From: Paragordius varius
Taxonomy: Eukaryota; Nematomorpha
Reading direction: 5' to 3'
Length of the DNA: 64,000 nt
NCBI GenBank assembly: GCA_964247055.1
Contig: OZ176051.1
Location: 4,464,001 to 4,528,000 of the forward strand
A program made the position numbers and the translations under genes. The notes beneath the pieces were generated by a model. The model ran no database searches. It was not told where the DNA came from and saw only the letters and a program-made list of their open reading frames with translations. This document shows positions 1-13,385 of the stretch, in pieces (the first letter of the stretch is position 1; every line of letters starts with the position of its first letter).

Positions 1-2190
1 TACCTCACAGAAGCAGCCAGGTTTTGGTTTTATGTTTTCGGCTTGGCTCTCTCCCCCATCATCTTCCTATTTCCTTTCTTTATTTTTATATCTTATCCAT
101 TACAATTATTAAATTCTTAAAACATGTAATTCTTAGCAATTTAATTATTTTAAATTTCAATAATAGATTAAAAAGACCCAACTTAATAAGTCATTGTTTT
201 TTAAAGTAGTGTAAATTTATCATGATTAATTTTCTCAAATTCTTAGTTTTTTAAAATTTATAAATAATAACATTTAACACACTAGCCCACATATCTATTA
301 ATTATGAACCATAAACTAATCAACTCAGTGTGGAGCAGTGTAATTTTGATCTTTGTAGACAATATAGCTAGTTTTTATATAATACTGATGTCATAAAACA
401 ACTATCTCAAAATTTATTCCAGTTTTTATAAACAAAATAAGAAACTGTCACCATATTTTTAATCTCATCTTGTCATTTATTACCTTTACAAGGTTAACGA
501 TATATGTCCATGTCTTATAAATCTTACTGATAACATAAGTTAATTACAATATTTTGAAAGAAAATTATAATATATTATTATATATATATATATATATAAC
601 CATCCTAAGAAATGCAATGGTATGTTTTTTAAAATAAAAATTGATATACAGTAACTTATGGCGTTAAAAAAGTTATCTATAAAATGAAGAAATATTAAAA
701 ATATAGGCAAAAAACTTGTTTAATTTTAACCATTTATTGTTTTATATCATACGCTACTGTATACAAATCTAAACTGGCCATTAACACGCTACTTTATCCC
801 CATAATAAATAATAATATGAAAGATAAGATAGAGTAAGTAGAATTTATAGTTAGTTATTATTGAACGAAATTGAATACGTTTTAACAGGTATAAATATTT
901 TATATTTCGAATGGTGTCTAAATTGATCTATATATTTTTGATATCACAAAAAGTTAAAATTGTATTTTATCTTTTTAATTTTTACTCTTTCACCATTTCA
1001 AAAAATTTCGTTTTTACAACTTAAGGACCACTGTTTTTTTGCTTAAACCTCAAATTTAACAAATTAATACGCAGTTAATTTAATGGTCCATTCCACGATA
1101 AAAATATGCCTTTTAAAATATTTATGATGTATTAGATTAAATTACCTTAATTGAATGAGATAAATAACTTACCTACCTATTAACACACCTATATCATGAA
1201 TTTAATTTTTTGCCATAAAAACCTATGTTTTAGATTCTATATTTTATTTTATGCGTACTAATATTGAGCTCCAAAAAAATTATTTTTATTTCCAACTACA
1301 TTAACCCCATAAGTCATCAATATTTATGTGTAGAAGTAAATGATATAAAATCAAGCTAAAGAAAATCCCAAGTTTATTCATTCAAAACCAAAACTAATGA
1401 GTACCTAAATTCGTTAAATAGATATATATTTGTTCCACCCTCCCCATAAATATAATATTTTAAAACTTCAATATCTAATTAGAAGTAGAATAGGCCATTT
1501 AAAAATTGTTGCTTAAAAATTATTTTCATGTGATTTCATATGAGAGATATGCTATATAATAATATAAATATTAATAGCCGCTCTAGACCCATTCCATTTG
1601 AAATTGTTATAGAAACCGCATAAAAAACAAGGAAGGGAACCGATTTCTATTGAAAAGACAGTTTATAAAATTTTTATTTTCTAAATTTAATTTCTACGTT
1701 TTTGAAATTTGTTTTTATTTCACCCCATAAAAATAGGATTTCTCTAATTATAACTGTAAATAAGATATTAATTATAACTGTTAGCATATCTAACTTTAGT
1801 TATCTATTATCTATTTATCAATTTATATGGCAATCTGAAAACATACATTCATAATTTATCCAATTAAATTTTGTTTACATATGTTTGAGCAAAAAACTTT
1901 AAGGATGAGTTATTGCCCAGCTCAACTATGACCAGTTTGACCAATTCTTTACGATCCTAACTTAATATCACAAATGGAAAAATATATGTATATATGAAAA
2001 CAAAATTAAAACCAATCAAACTATCTATTAATATTGTAAATCACTACTAATAGTTATTAAATGATTGTATCAAAATTTTAAAGTTTTTGCATTAAATGTT
2101 TGGGTTCATGAAATGATTTGATTTTCATTTTCTCATTGATCGACACATGTTCAATTTTTTGGTTGTTTTAAAGGCGATTACAATCACACT
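1..2190. other. AT-rich region without a recognisable gene
   Basis: I see no coding region. The only long-enough open frames have AT-biased low-complexity translations without family resemblance. There is a (TA)n run at about 579-598. The left edge begins in somewhat less AT-rich sequence that I cannot assign. Confidence 0.5.
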
Positions 2191-2391
2191 CAGTGGCTTT
2201 TAAACCTCTGCCCTAAAAGTGCTTTTATGGCCCCGAATTATTCATTAAATTTTTTGATTTCCTATTTGAAGTTATCTGTCTATGAGTTAAATAGCTTTGT
2301 CATCTGATTTATTGGTAATATATAGTGCACGGCCGTTGAGATAAGGAAATTTTTTATAAAACCATTTAAATTTTTTTGGTTAGTATCACTA
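2191..2391. mobile_element. Degenerate hAT-like non-autonomous element
   Basis: Starts with CAGTGGCTTTTAAAC and contains a GGCCCCGAATTATTCATTAAA segment and a TGCACGGCCGTTGAGA segment. Both are recognisably shared with the better preserved element at 53403-53608. The right end (TAGTATCACTATC) is a decayed version of an inverted CAGTGG terminus. Short length and absence of coding capacity fit a MITE. hAT assignment rests on the CAGTGG-type terminus plus internal GGCCC/GGCCG and is inference. Confidence 0.45.
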
Positions 2392-2639
2392 TCAGGTGTC
2401 ATAAATAAGCGGTCGCAAAACTGGTTGTAAAATTATTAAATGCGTTCAGAAATGTCGTACTAACTTTAAAAAACAATAGCTATTTCTTTTAAATTAAATC
2501 AAACATCAATCTGCTCATTTTTTCCACAATTTGTCATAATTACTCTTAACATTTTATAATCTTTTTGGGTAGTTTTATATCCCAGAGCAATTTTAATTGT
2601 TATCTCAAAAAGTATTTAAGGTATTAGTCCAAATTAACA

Positions 2640-2900
2640 ATATTCTTTCTTTAGCTTTTAAGGCACATGATTCATAAAAAATTTAAAAAAAAGAAAAGTG
2701 GTAAAAAAAACCTCTCAAACTTTTTCCCGCCATTTTTTTTAAAATTGCTAATACTAGGCAAATAAATTATATTACGGTTAGAAGAAATAAACAATTAACT
2801 TTACAGGTTACAATTTACCAGCAAAACTTTATATATATTGATTTTAAGCTCAGCTGTTTATTTAATCGAGTATTGAAACTGTCCTAATTTTAGATTCTAG
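2640..2900 (+). repeat. Dispersed repeat shared with 41830-42060
   Basis: Blocks in the same order occur at about 41830-42060: TTTAGC(C/T)TTTAA(A/G)GC, a CCCAAACTTTTTGCCGCATTTTTTT-like block, AGGCAAATAAATT, and a CAGCTGTTT-TTTAA block. Spacing is similar. The second copy lies inside a TIR-bounded element (41579-42309), so this is probably a fragment of the same transposon family. Confidence 0.5.
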
Positions 2901-3442
2901 AAGTTACAAAACTGTAATAAGCTTTTTAATACAGGAGAACAATTGATAATAAAATTTTAAATAAAAGAACTTTCAAAAAAGTAGTTACAAGATTGAGCCC
3001 TGGATATAGAACTACCCCAATATGTTATCGCTAGGTCATGAAATGTTAATCATGATTGAAATAGTTGGAAATGATTAATATTACATTGTATTTTATTACT
3101 ATGAATGAGGTTAACTCACATTTTTTATAGTTTTTTTATATAACACTATTTTGAATGAGATATGGTTGGGGGGAAACGATTTCGAAATGATTTTTTTTAA
3201 AGGAGAAGAAAAGCACATAATTTTTTAGTAATTATAATTTTGTCGTGGTCCAGGACATTTAACGTATGTTTTTGATCATATCTTTTATGTGCACTTATTG
3301 CTATATATATAAATAAAAGTAATAATCATAAAAATTGACCAAATTTTGTGATCATCCATAAATGATTTGATGTTATTAAACATTAGATAATGATAATTAT
3401 AATCATTTATAATAAGCTATAAAAAATATGAAAGTAATATTT

Positions 3443-3443
3443 G

Positions 3444-3483
<40 letters not shown>

Positions 3484-3484
3484 A
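3443..3484 (+). repeat. (TTAG)n microsatellite
   Basis: About ten uninterrupted TTAG units. This is a simple tetranucleotide run, not a TTAGGC or TTAGG telomeric array. Confidence 0.95.
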
Positions 3485-5400
3485 GACTTCATTTTTTGAT
3501 TTGATTTCTAAATTTTATCAAGATTAAAAAGAGGGGAAAAGACATTATTCCAATAAAAAAAGGAGGAAAAAATAATTATATTAGATAAGAAATTATTACA
3601 GGCTGCTACTGGCTGGTTTTAAACAAGATAAATGGACACACTGATTTTTTCTGATTTCCTCGGAAATTAGTTAAAACTTTGTGGCCTTTTTGAGAAAAAA
3701 ATTACTAAAAAAAAGTAATTAATGCATGTAAAAAAGAAGGATGATGTTTCTCTTTGAGAAGGCCATAGAAATTTTTTTAAGAGTTTTATAATTATGTCGC
3801 ACACCATTTTCAAATTACCATCTTAATTTTTTTTATACTATTAAAATTATTCTAAAATCTGAGGATACCAATAAAAAATTATCATTAACCCAATATTGTT
3901 TGTGTTGATTCAATCATAATTTATCCAATCAATTATACTCGCATGCACCCTGTGCTCATTAATGTACAAATGAAATAAGCTTTAAAATGAAACATAGCAT
4001 AATTATTATCGTTTATTAGGATATTCAATATTAATTTATGCTAAAATCATGTAATGCTTATGTTAATACTAAAAAACCATTAAGGCACGCGGTGTATGCC
4101 AGTTTAATTGACATAATTCTTCAACGAGATGAAACTATATTGAATATTAATTTTAAAATCATCTATACTATAAATCGGTTTACCTTGAAAAACTAACATA
4201 ACCCCTTAACATCGGCTAAACTTAGGCTCTACTATACACATAATGAAAATGAAATTTATGATCATCAAATATTTTTTAGTGTTTCTTTTTTATCATGATT
4301 CCGTTATTCCCTTAAACTTTCATATGGTGCAGACGTTTCAATTCATATATTAAACAAATTGTCATTTTTATTGCTTTATCATAATTATGATTTTTTTTAC
4401 ATTTATACCTATAACAGAGTACCTAATATTATTGAAAATTGGAGTATCTTTTAAAATTTGATGTGCCATTATTTTAAGAGCTAGCGTTCAAAAAAGGTTA
4501 TTATTAGCAGTAATTTTATTGAAAAGCATCTTATGTACTAAACAGCAGTTCACCTGTTACGACAGTAGAAATATTCTTACTTTGGCTATTTAAAGTTTAG
4601 AGAATTAACATGAGGTTATTTTTTACTCAATATCTAACGCTTTTTTAGTTTAAATTTTTATAGTACTAACACCATAAATGAACAAACAATCGGCTTATTT
4701 TTTGAAGTGAGTGTGACCCGGAAATTACGGTAGATTATTAAAAAAAATATTCTATTAATAAATCTAATTCGGGTAATTAAATTCTGAAAAGAGATCCCTT
4801 TCTCCCATATTATTAAAATTTATAAGAGCACGATTTATATGTAATATATTGTTGAAAATGATATATTGAAATAGAAAAGTTACGTTTTGAGAAGGTTATG
4901 CTTGTATGCTTTACAATCAATATGTTAAACACTATAATCATTTACAATTATAATATTAAAATTTAAATAATTGGGTTAAGAATCAAGGTAATAATCAAAT
5001 TGACAGATATTCATAGTTAATTGTTGCCATATCAAAATTTCCCATCCTTATAACCCGTAGCAACAGTATTTTTAAAAATATTTTGTATATTAATTAAAAT
5101 ATTCAATAATTTATTATATTTTATCCAAAGATAGAGATGTTCAATAAATATCCACCTTAGAATAGGTCCATCATAATAACTAATAAAAAAGTTAGAAGAG
5201 CGAATTTTAGGCATTTGAGTCCCAACAGGCTCAATGATAGTTTCTTAATCAAAAAATAAAAACAACCAGAAATATAGTCAAAAACGAATAAAAATATACA
5301 TAAACGGCGCTCTAACAACTCTCACATATAGCGACAAACAAAACAACAAAATTAGGAGCTTTATTGTAACGTCAATAAATAAATATTTTAATATTCTATA
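3485..5400. other. AT-rich region without a recognisable gene
   Basis: No coding signal, RNA gene or clear repeat boundary seen on either strand. Confidence 0.45.
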
Positions 5401-6435
5401 CCAGGTGTAGTCATAAATTATTACCAGTTTGACTTAGAGAAGACGTCAATGAAAATTACGCAGACAACTAATTTGATACAGACCCCATTTTGTTATCCGT
5501 CATTATGCAAACACCCACCCAAAGGTCCGCCAAAAACTAGGCCTTATTTATATCATTCAGTAATCATGTAGAATTTTGTGGCTGAAAAAGAACATGTGCC
5601 TTAACACATTGCCATCAAAAAGGCTGTTAAAAGTTACAGTTTGCTAGTTGATACATATGATAAACTATGCTAATTGATTTGCATTTTTAAACATGGTTTT
5701 GAAATGTTACAAGTTATAAGAATACGTAAAAGAGAGTGGGCGCTTGGTAACCCACAACTGCGAAGACTCTAAAATGCAATTTTATTGGATGATTACCCAT
5801 AACTTAACAATACAAAAAAACAATCAATATAGGTATCCACAAGAAATGGGAATGACCAATAAACTTGGTAAATAGGTCCCACACAATTCGAATGAACATC
5901 AAATCAAAAATTGCTAAGTCACATATGAAGCCTTACTTCAACGCCACGAAAAGAAATCATTTTTGCATCAATTTGAAACGGGTGGTGAGAAATGACTTAG
6001 TTTTGTAATAAACCCAAAGCTGATAAATCGTGAGTTTGCCAAGCCGTCAACCCCAATGTTAAATCGCTTTCGCAAAGAAACCTCGCATCTGGTGAGAAAA
6101 AAATGTGTATTTTAAACTTTGAAAACCGGTAATAATCCACTCCCACCAAATACTTAATTTAAACCATGCATTAATCGAAAAAAGTATTTGATTAGAATAC
6201 ATGACAAATTTATTTATACACGACAATGCTCCTTCTCACGCAGCATAATCAGTGAAACACTATTGAAATTGCACCGATGCGAAATTCTTTGCATCCCTGA
6301 ACTCTCTTGACCTGGCGCCATGTGACCAATACTTCGCATCAATGGCACTATTAGTTATTATGGCATGGCGTTCATATACTACTTGGTAGATGGGTGAAAT
6401 GTGTAGAAGTCGATAACAAACCTTTAAATCAGCAT
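5401..6435 (+). mobile_element. mariner-type DNA transposon fossil (copy 1)
   Basis: A terminal sequence beginning CCAGGTGTAGTCATAA follows a TA and recurs at the mariner copies at 42986 and 45325. Downstream, the + strand carries broken mariner transposase coding. At about 6200-6350 the translation reads IHDNAPSHAA, then LAPCDQYFASMA, which is the second catalytic-domain block of mariner transposases (HDNAPSH ... DLAPxDYHLF). Frames are interrupted by several stops and shifts, and the 3' terminal repeat is missing because unrelated sequence begins near 6421-6435. It is an inactive relic. Confidence 0.8.
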
Positions 6436-6616
6436 TTGGGGTCGCGTAGCAAAATTATGGGGTCGCGAGTGATAAAAATACAATTTAACAAAAAATGTTT
6501 TTTAACTAAAATTATTGTTATAAAGAAAAATAACAATCATCGTGGATAAATATATCATAAAATCTTCTGGTTCGGAAAGAATGTTTATACCAGCATTTCT
6601 ATTCCGATCATTACAA

Positions 6617-7794
6617 TCTATATATTTATAAAAATGGAAAATGCTGGCTTTTTGATCTGTTTCCGGAAAACCGGTAGACCCATTCAAATCCAAATTTTCA
6701 AAATATAATCATTAATGAATGCCCCGATAATAGCTTCGCCCTTTTGAATTAGGCTCCCAGTTCGGGTTAACCCCGTGTAAAAAACAGGTTTTTTGAAAAC
6801 AAAAGTCCATAAAAATCGTGTCTTTGAGACAATTTTCGGGGAAAAAGTGATGGACCATTCGATTTCAAATATGATTATTTTTACTTTTTTTCGATTGCGC
6901 CGAACCTAGTCGGCTTATTTTTTTGATTTAGGCTCTCTTTTTACCCGTCCCTCCCCGTAAAATGCCATTTTTTCATAAAAACTAAATATTTTTTTGCCGA
7001 TGTTATAAGACCGTTAAAATTCACTGAGGATGAGTTTTTTTATTTGCTGCTAGGTAAACAGATAGCCGCAAAAACTGCGCCACTGTATAGAACTCACGTT
7101 GTTTTGGAGTTAATTTACAGAAAATTTGTGCAACCATATGAGCTCATTAGAAGCTCGAAATATTATCCGTAACTAGGTAAAAATTAAGGTCGGTTTTTTA
7201 TTAGCCGTTAATTCGGGGCCTTTATGCCCTAAAACGCCATCATATAACGATTATTTAGCATTGTATTTTTTTCGAAACCCATGAGACGATAGTATCAAAG
7301 TTGATTCCAAATATTTGCCCTATAAAGGCAAAAAATTTAACTCAGCGCTTTTTCCATATAGGTTTATGAGTAGGGGTCTACCGGTTTAAAACTGAGACGC
7401 CATATAAAATAGGCGTAGTTTTTGAACTAATCAAAAAACTTAAGAAGCCAGTTCAGTTTATGTTTCTGGGGAATTTATATAATATTCTTTCCTTTAAAAA
7501 GGGATCACAAATGATTTACTTTTTATTTTCCTTGATCCCAGCTGTATGAACACAATTTCAAGTTATTGACCATGACTTCGTAAAACGAAAATCGTATAAA
7601 TCCAATGATAGTTAAATATTAACTTTAATAAGGGACAGAATATGGTCAATTTCGAGTAAACAATATTTCAGCCTATGCAAATACCCGTAAAAGAATAATT
7701 AAAGGCATTCTTTTTATTAAATATGTTTATTATTATTTTTTATCTCCATTATCGGTGAGACTATGCCACACCGAAGCGTGACAGGGCCAGCTAT
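6617..7794 (+). mobile_element. Helitron-like non-autonomous element
   Basis: The left end is TCTATATATTTATAAAAATG after an A, which resembles the TC-initiated 5' terminus of many animal Helitrons. The right end has GCCACACCGAAGCGTGACAG followed by GGCCAGCTAT, resembling the conserved 3' end (ACCGAAGCGTGxCxGGxxCAGCTAG) seen in Helitron families. There are no terminal inverted repeats and no Rep/Hel coding. The exact 3' cut site is uncertain because the terminus is not a perfect CTAG. Confidence 0.6.
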
Positions 7795-8110
7795 CTTGTA
7801 TAATACTACAAATCAGAAAATGTTATAGAATTTATAAAAAAAGTAGATTTATTTTTGTCAATCTATCAAAACTGAAATAATCCTGATAAATATTATCAAC
7901 AATTCTAAGTGTTATTTTGAAGAAACTATTATCTTTTATATTTGTTGAAGTCGTTAAGAAACTCGCAATCATAAATGGGGTCGGGAACTACAAAAGTTTA
8001 AGAAGCCCTACTATAAATAAATGCATAATTTTCCTTTCGAAATTCACGTTTTTTAACGAAAAACTGGTGGTACATTATTTATAAACTGTAAATTGTTAAA
8101 TGTTTTATAA

Positions 8111-8261
8111 TCTATATATTTATAAAAATGGAAAATGCTGGCTTTGTGATCTGTTTCCGGAAAACCAATAGACCCATTCAATTCCAAATATCAAAAAAAT
8201 ATAATCATCAATGAATGCCCCGACAATAGCTTCGCCCTTTTTGAATTAGGCTCCCAATTCG
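8111..8261 (+). mobile_element. 5' end fragment of the same Helitron-like family
   Basis: About 150 bp nearly identical to 6617-6766, starting at the same TCTATATATTTATAAAAATG terminus and also preceded by A. After CTCCCAATTCG the similarity stops. It is a truncated second copy lying 1.5 kb downstream in direct orientation. Confidence 0.7.
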
Positions 8262-9832
8262 CAGTGCATAATATAATACCGGTAGAAATTTCATATCTGA
8301 CACATTTGCAGACATTTAGTCTCAAAATAAGGACATGAAAAAAGTTAATAAATAGTTCAGGCAAGAAGCATTTTTAGTTTTGAGCTCTCATGGGTTATAT
8401 TAAAAAATATAGTTCTTTTCAAACAATATATAAAGCCCATGTTGATGAGCTCTTCCAACTCAAATTCGTTGGGTCCCATATTTTCCTCATATTTTTTGAG
8501 TTTAACAGTTTAGAATTATTTTGAGGCACAGAAATACTACCTTAAGTAGTCATAAGATATTTCAGTCGTTTAAACTATTTAGCCGGCTCATTCACCTAAA
8601 TGCCAAGTTGAATGCTCATTCACTTCGCCTTTAGCTTTCTTATATTTTTTTTATGTTTTGTCTTTACAATTTTAATTTTTACTTTTAAATATGATACCGG
8701 CACATTTTCAAACCCTTAGATGTAAAGCTATCCATGTTCGGCACGTTAGATTTGCATATTACCTTTTATAAAAAAAGTTCCAAATAATTTTTTTATGAGA
8801 CAATTTATATGATATAATAAATTGGGACATGAATTTTAAAAGTGACGTTGCCGATTAAATTAACATTAACAAATGTCGAAAAAATGGTGAAAACGCTTGT
8901 GGCATTTATCACCTCATTTTGACGACACATCCAAAATTTAATTATTTGTTTTTTGGAAATAAGAATGGTGTTATAAATTCAAAATTTAAAATTTAACAAT
9001 GTTTATATTACATATATATCATTTTCCAATAATTAACCTTTATTAACTTTAAAAAGCAAGCTAGTAACAATTTAAATTTTTTAATGGATAATAAAAATTT
9101 AGTAATATATCGACCAAAATTTTTGATAAATCAAGTAAAAATAATTAACATATTTAACATAATTTTTATAAATATATAAGTTTTAGCTTGCATTTTAGAT
9201 TGCGCGCTTGAATGAAAATCACAAAGGTTAACAAAAAATTATCATTAAAAGGATGGATTACACACATTAATCGAATGATACAAATTTATATTTGCATTTT
9301 AAGGGCTGCCATTTTGGATGATATTCATATATATATATATATATAATTTGACAATGACTTTGAATTAAATATTAACATGGAATATATGTACAAATATATA
9401 CGCACATAAATTCCTTTTGGATTTCATATAAATTAATCTTTTAATTACCAACAAAAAATATTTTTTTAAATCGAAAAATATTTTTTATTATTAAATTTAC
9501 AAAATTTAATGAAAATTGCGAAAATTATGTTGAGGAGGATATCCTTACTGGTATGAATAAAGTTATTTATATCAATGTTAATTTCATCAAATATTGCGGG
9601 TAAAACTTTTGATGATAGACAAAATCTTAGCCATACCAAATTTTTTCAATTATTTAATTATTCTAAAAACGTGTACTATAACATTAAAATTATATGTTCA
9701 AAAATATAAATTATACGGACAAAGCGTAAAAAATAAAGGACAATATTTTTTTAATAGACAGCCAAATTTTTTTAAAACTGATTTAATAAACTTTTTAATA
9801 ATTATTTTTTTGGGTGTGATTAAAAAATTTAG
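8262..9832. other. AT-rich region upstream of the secreted polyprotein locus
   Basis: No supported gene. A left-terminal-like segment of the MITE family with inner AATTATACxGACAAA motif lies at about 9700-9770. Any promoter and first exon of the downstream locus should be here, but I cannot place them. Confidence 0.35.
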
Positions 9833-12800
9833 CAATCTGCATGAAAATTTATTTTTATTTTGCATGTGTCAGATTTGTTTTGCAATATTTCTGAATAAAG
9901 CGGATCTCGGTAAATGTGAACCAGAAGAGTTGCTTGTTAATGTTGCTGCGACACCTCTCATTAATGGTAGATATACTATAATATAATATAAAAATCAATC
10001 AAAGAACATTTATTACCTTCTTTAAAATCTGGGGGGAAATTCGAAATTATACGGACAAAACCTAAAAATATAAGCATAAATTTTCTAAAAGAAACCATAC
10101 TTTTTTAAACTCCTCATTTTTAAAAGAAAACTAACTCATTGTTTTAAATTGCGAAGTATAAATTGATATGTATATTGGTTACACAATCAATTATATATTT
10201 TACAATTGTAATTATGTAATTTATATGAGAAAAATTGAGCTTTATCAAAGTATGGTTGTCTTTTTTAAAAAAACATTTGTCTATATTTTTACTTTTTGTC
10301 TGTATAATTTCAGTTTTTACTGTAATATAATATAAAAAATTTATAGAAAAAGATGAAATGTTACAGACATAACGTATTAATTAAAAACGATTTTTTCTAA
10401 AAGACAACTATTTTTATTTTTTTAAATATAACCAATCATTTTGGGTTCCATAATAGAATTGTTAATAGTTTCAATTGCATAATTTGAATTGTAATTAAAG
10501 GTTTATGTGGGAACAATCAAGGTTCCAAGTATTGTCCTTTTTTATAATTTCAATATATTTATACGTATAAATAGATATGGATGGTGATGGTATTCCCGAT
10601 AATTTTAACACTACCCGTACAGTTGTCAAGATACGAGTAAAATTTTATATTTTTTTGCATACATAAATATATTTCTTACAAAAACTATTTGCTAATCTAA
10701 TGAAACAAGTAAGTCACCGAATGTAAATATAGAAAATTTGAATTGGTACATTTCTCGTGTGTACATAGGTTAATATAAGAAATTCTTTCGCTAAAATTAC
10801 ATATATTCCGTTGGTTTATTATTAATAGTAATTATGAATATGAATTTGAAATTAACTATTAGTTTTATAGATTTTTTTCATAAATTATATAATAAAAAAT
10901 ATATTTAAAGCCTATCAAAATTAAAATCACTGATATATGATTTTAATGCCAAGTTTTTGACACACTTATATTTGATCACAATATATTTTTGTATTTATAA
11001 AACACTATATAAAACGAAGCCAAAACGGCCATTAAAACAATGAAACCGGAACCAAATTTTTGGCAAATAGTTTTATGAAATGGTGTTTAGAAACTTTTTT
11101 TAAAAAAAAACGTGAAACTAAAATGAAAAACGGTTCCAGTTTCGAACCATAATTATATTTTCTGAGAGATTAAAAGATATTTAAAAAAATGATGTGGTTA
11201 ATATTTGTGTGATGTAGGGCTACATTTTCTTAAAATATCACGAAATGTAACCGGAAATTGTAAACAATTAAACAATGAACTTGTGATTTTTTTCAAATTA
11301 TCCAATAAATTAATGAATCCGAAATATTTTGCATGCCATTTTTATTATTATTTTATATTACGTAAGCATATCTTTTCCTTTTTGGCTGGTGCTTCTTAAA
11401 AGCAATTAAACATTTTTGAATGTAACCAAATCCTAATCTCAACAATATAAGACTTCTATTTTACTGATGGTTTTTATTTCTGACACTGGTTTAGGGAAAT
11501 AAAATTTTTAAAGTTCCGCTGCTGAATATGTAAATATTGTATGTTATAAAAAACACTCACTATATTAAATATAAACCCTATCATCTCATATTTAAACTGA
11601 AAGTAAAACACGAGTTTTTTATGCATTTGGTGAAAAATAATCCTTGTTTTCTTTATGATTTAGCCGACCGATAAGATGGCCTCTCAGACAAAAATTTCTC
11701 TACAAAAATATAAAAGGCAAGCCCCAGTCGATCCCCCGTTGACCGAAGTGATCGGAGATCGTGTGTCGAAAAATGTTGCCCGTAAGATTCATAGTTTTTC
11801 AAGTGGGCTGTTTTTCCGTTTTTCATTAACCCATTACTGGCTAATAAACTTAATTCCTCCTAAATTTCAATAATAATAAAAGCTATCTTATATATAAACA
11901 TAACCATTATTAATATTTATATAATTTATGTTACTAACAACACATCTTTGCAACAACAAAAACAACGCTCTTATACAACCGTTAGTTCCACAAGCAGCGT
12001 TAAATGAAGTAAGTACCTTGATGCCAGGTCCAACAATCATTGTTAATCCACCCATGAGACGTCAAACAGTTACTAATGTGCTACCAATAACCAATCCATC
12101 CCTCGTAACAGTCGCTCCGGTTATTGCAAGCGGAGCTAGACCTGCTTTGACTGGGACAGGACCTGTTATCGCAGCAGCAGGAGGTACGCTGGGTGGAGGA
12201 ACTTTAACTAACGTAGGAGTACCCGCACAGAGCCAGATAGGTGTTGTAGCAGCTTCACCTACAACATTTATCAATCAACAAGGGCCTCCTGAGTTTGTCG
12301 TACCTGGTCAAGGAGTTCAAACCATTCAATCCAACACAATTTTGAGTGAACAGAATGATCCAAACTTAGTGGCGAATGCTGAATATCTCTCTTATAATAA
12401 TTGGGATAGATTACTTGCAAAGAACCCGAGACGAGTTCTTTTTACAAATGTGTATGGCGATATCCATCCCCGTAGTTGGGCTCCTCCAAGGCCAGTGGAA
12501 TCTGTTAGAGAAATATTAGGGTTGCCTCCTCCCGTATTACAACCCATAGGTATTGATCCTCGCGAACAGTTATTTACATCCAACGGTATCATCCAAAACG
12601 AAGTTGTTGGACAATCAAACATTCAACAGCCAATCGCTGGTGGAACGTTTGGTGGATTTTCTTCGGGTGGAACTTCAGCTGTCATTCAACCATCAGTTGC
12701 AGAGCCAGTCGCAAGCAATTTCGGAGGAGCCGGTGCGGTGTCCCCCAGAATAATACCTCCTTCTCAACAACGAATCGCTTCTTCTGGGATAGTAGCTGGC

Positions 12801-12986
12801 TCAGTCGCACCAGCAATCGGAACCGTATCTGGCGGACAAAATGCTGTTGTTTCACAAACCCAGATCCCAATTATAACGCCAGCTCCGCGACCTAGAACTA
12901 CAAGCATCATTTATAGGACGATAGCGGTCCGGGTTACTACACCAATTAGTGTAGGAGCAGTCACTGTCGCACCGGTCGTCGTTTAA
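9833..12986 (+). CDS. Probable N-terminal exons of the secreted modular precursor
   Basis: Four plausible exons: about 9833-9966, 10575-10636, 11664-11781 and 11986-12986. Frames join without stops: phase 1, then 0, then 1. Exon 1 has a hydrophobic core (LFLFCMCQICFAIFL) that could be a signal segment. An in-frame ATG lies at 9864, but the true start is unresolved. Exon 2 gives DMDGDGIPDN, a thrombospondin type 3/EF-hand-like acidic calcium-binding pattern. Exon 3 contains YKRQAP, a basic processing-like site matching EKRQAP further downstream. Exon 4 encodes about 330 residues rich in V, P, G, A and Q, with no domain I recognise, and ends at TAA 12984-12986. An AATAAA lies near 13238. It may be the 3' end of a separate gene, or exon 4 may splice onward to 13386. 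The only phase-compatible donor I see (at 'att agtgta', about 12945) is weak. The family is not recognised. Confidence 0.5.
10040..10322. mobile_element. MITE of the AATTATACxGACAAA family
   Basis: The left end (GAAATTATACGGACAAAACC) and right end (TTTGTCTGTATAATTTCAG, then TTTTTACTGTA) are inverted copies. The element lies in an intron between exons ending at 9966 and starting at 10575. Related termini occur at 15545-15785, 38400-38486, 41579-42309 and 54693-54920. No coding capacity; superfamily not assigned. Confidence 0.65.
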
Positions 12987-13385
12987 CATTCATTATCCAC
13001 TAACATGCATTAACATTCAAAATATATCACATAATTTTTATAGTTTTGAAATTTCATATAATATTAAGCACACTGATATAAATTAACCATATTGCACTGC
13101 TAATAACACAAAATTAACACACTATCCTTATTTTATTGTTATAAGCTAACTAATCTTTGTAAACCCTAACAAATTAATCATATATTTGATACTTTTATAC
13201 TACATATTATGATTATATTATTTTAGCATATATTCAATAAAGTGAATTTGTTTTCCATTTTCTATTAAGATTTACGTGAGGAAGTTATAATAACGTTAAA
13301 AGTTGTAAAAATTTTTGGTAAAATTAGTTTTTGAACCGGTAATTATAACCTTAAGCAATTCAACTATTTTTTAAAATTATTATAG

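Noticed and set aside
11782-11803. A 22-nt GT...AG segment after exon 3 as another mini-intron
   Set aside because: Removing it leads to an in-frame stop after a few codons with no meaningful sequence, whereas the longer intron to 11985 keeps the frame open.
12062-12870. Several overlapping open frames on the reverse strand and in other forward frames
   Set aside because: Shadows of the 1 kb V/P/A/G-rich exon; none has splice or family support.
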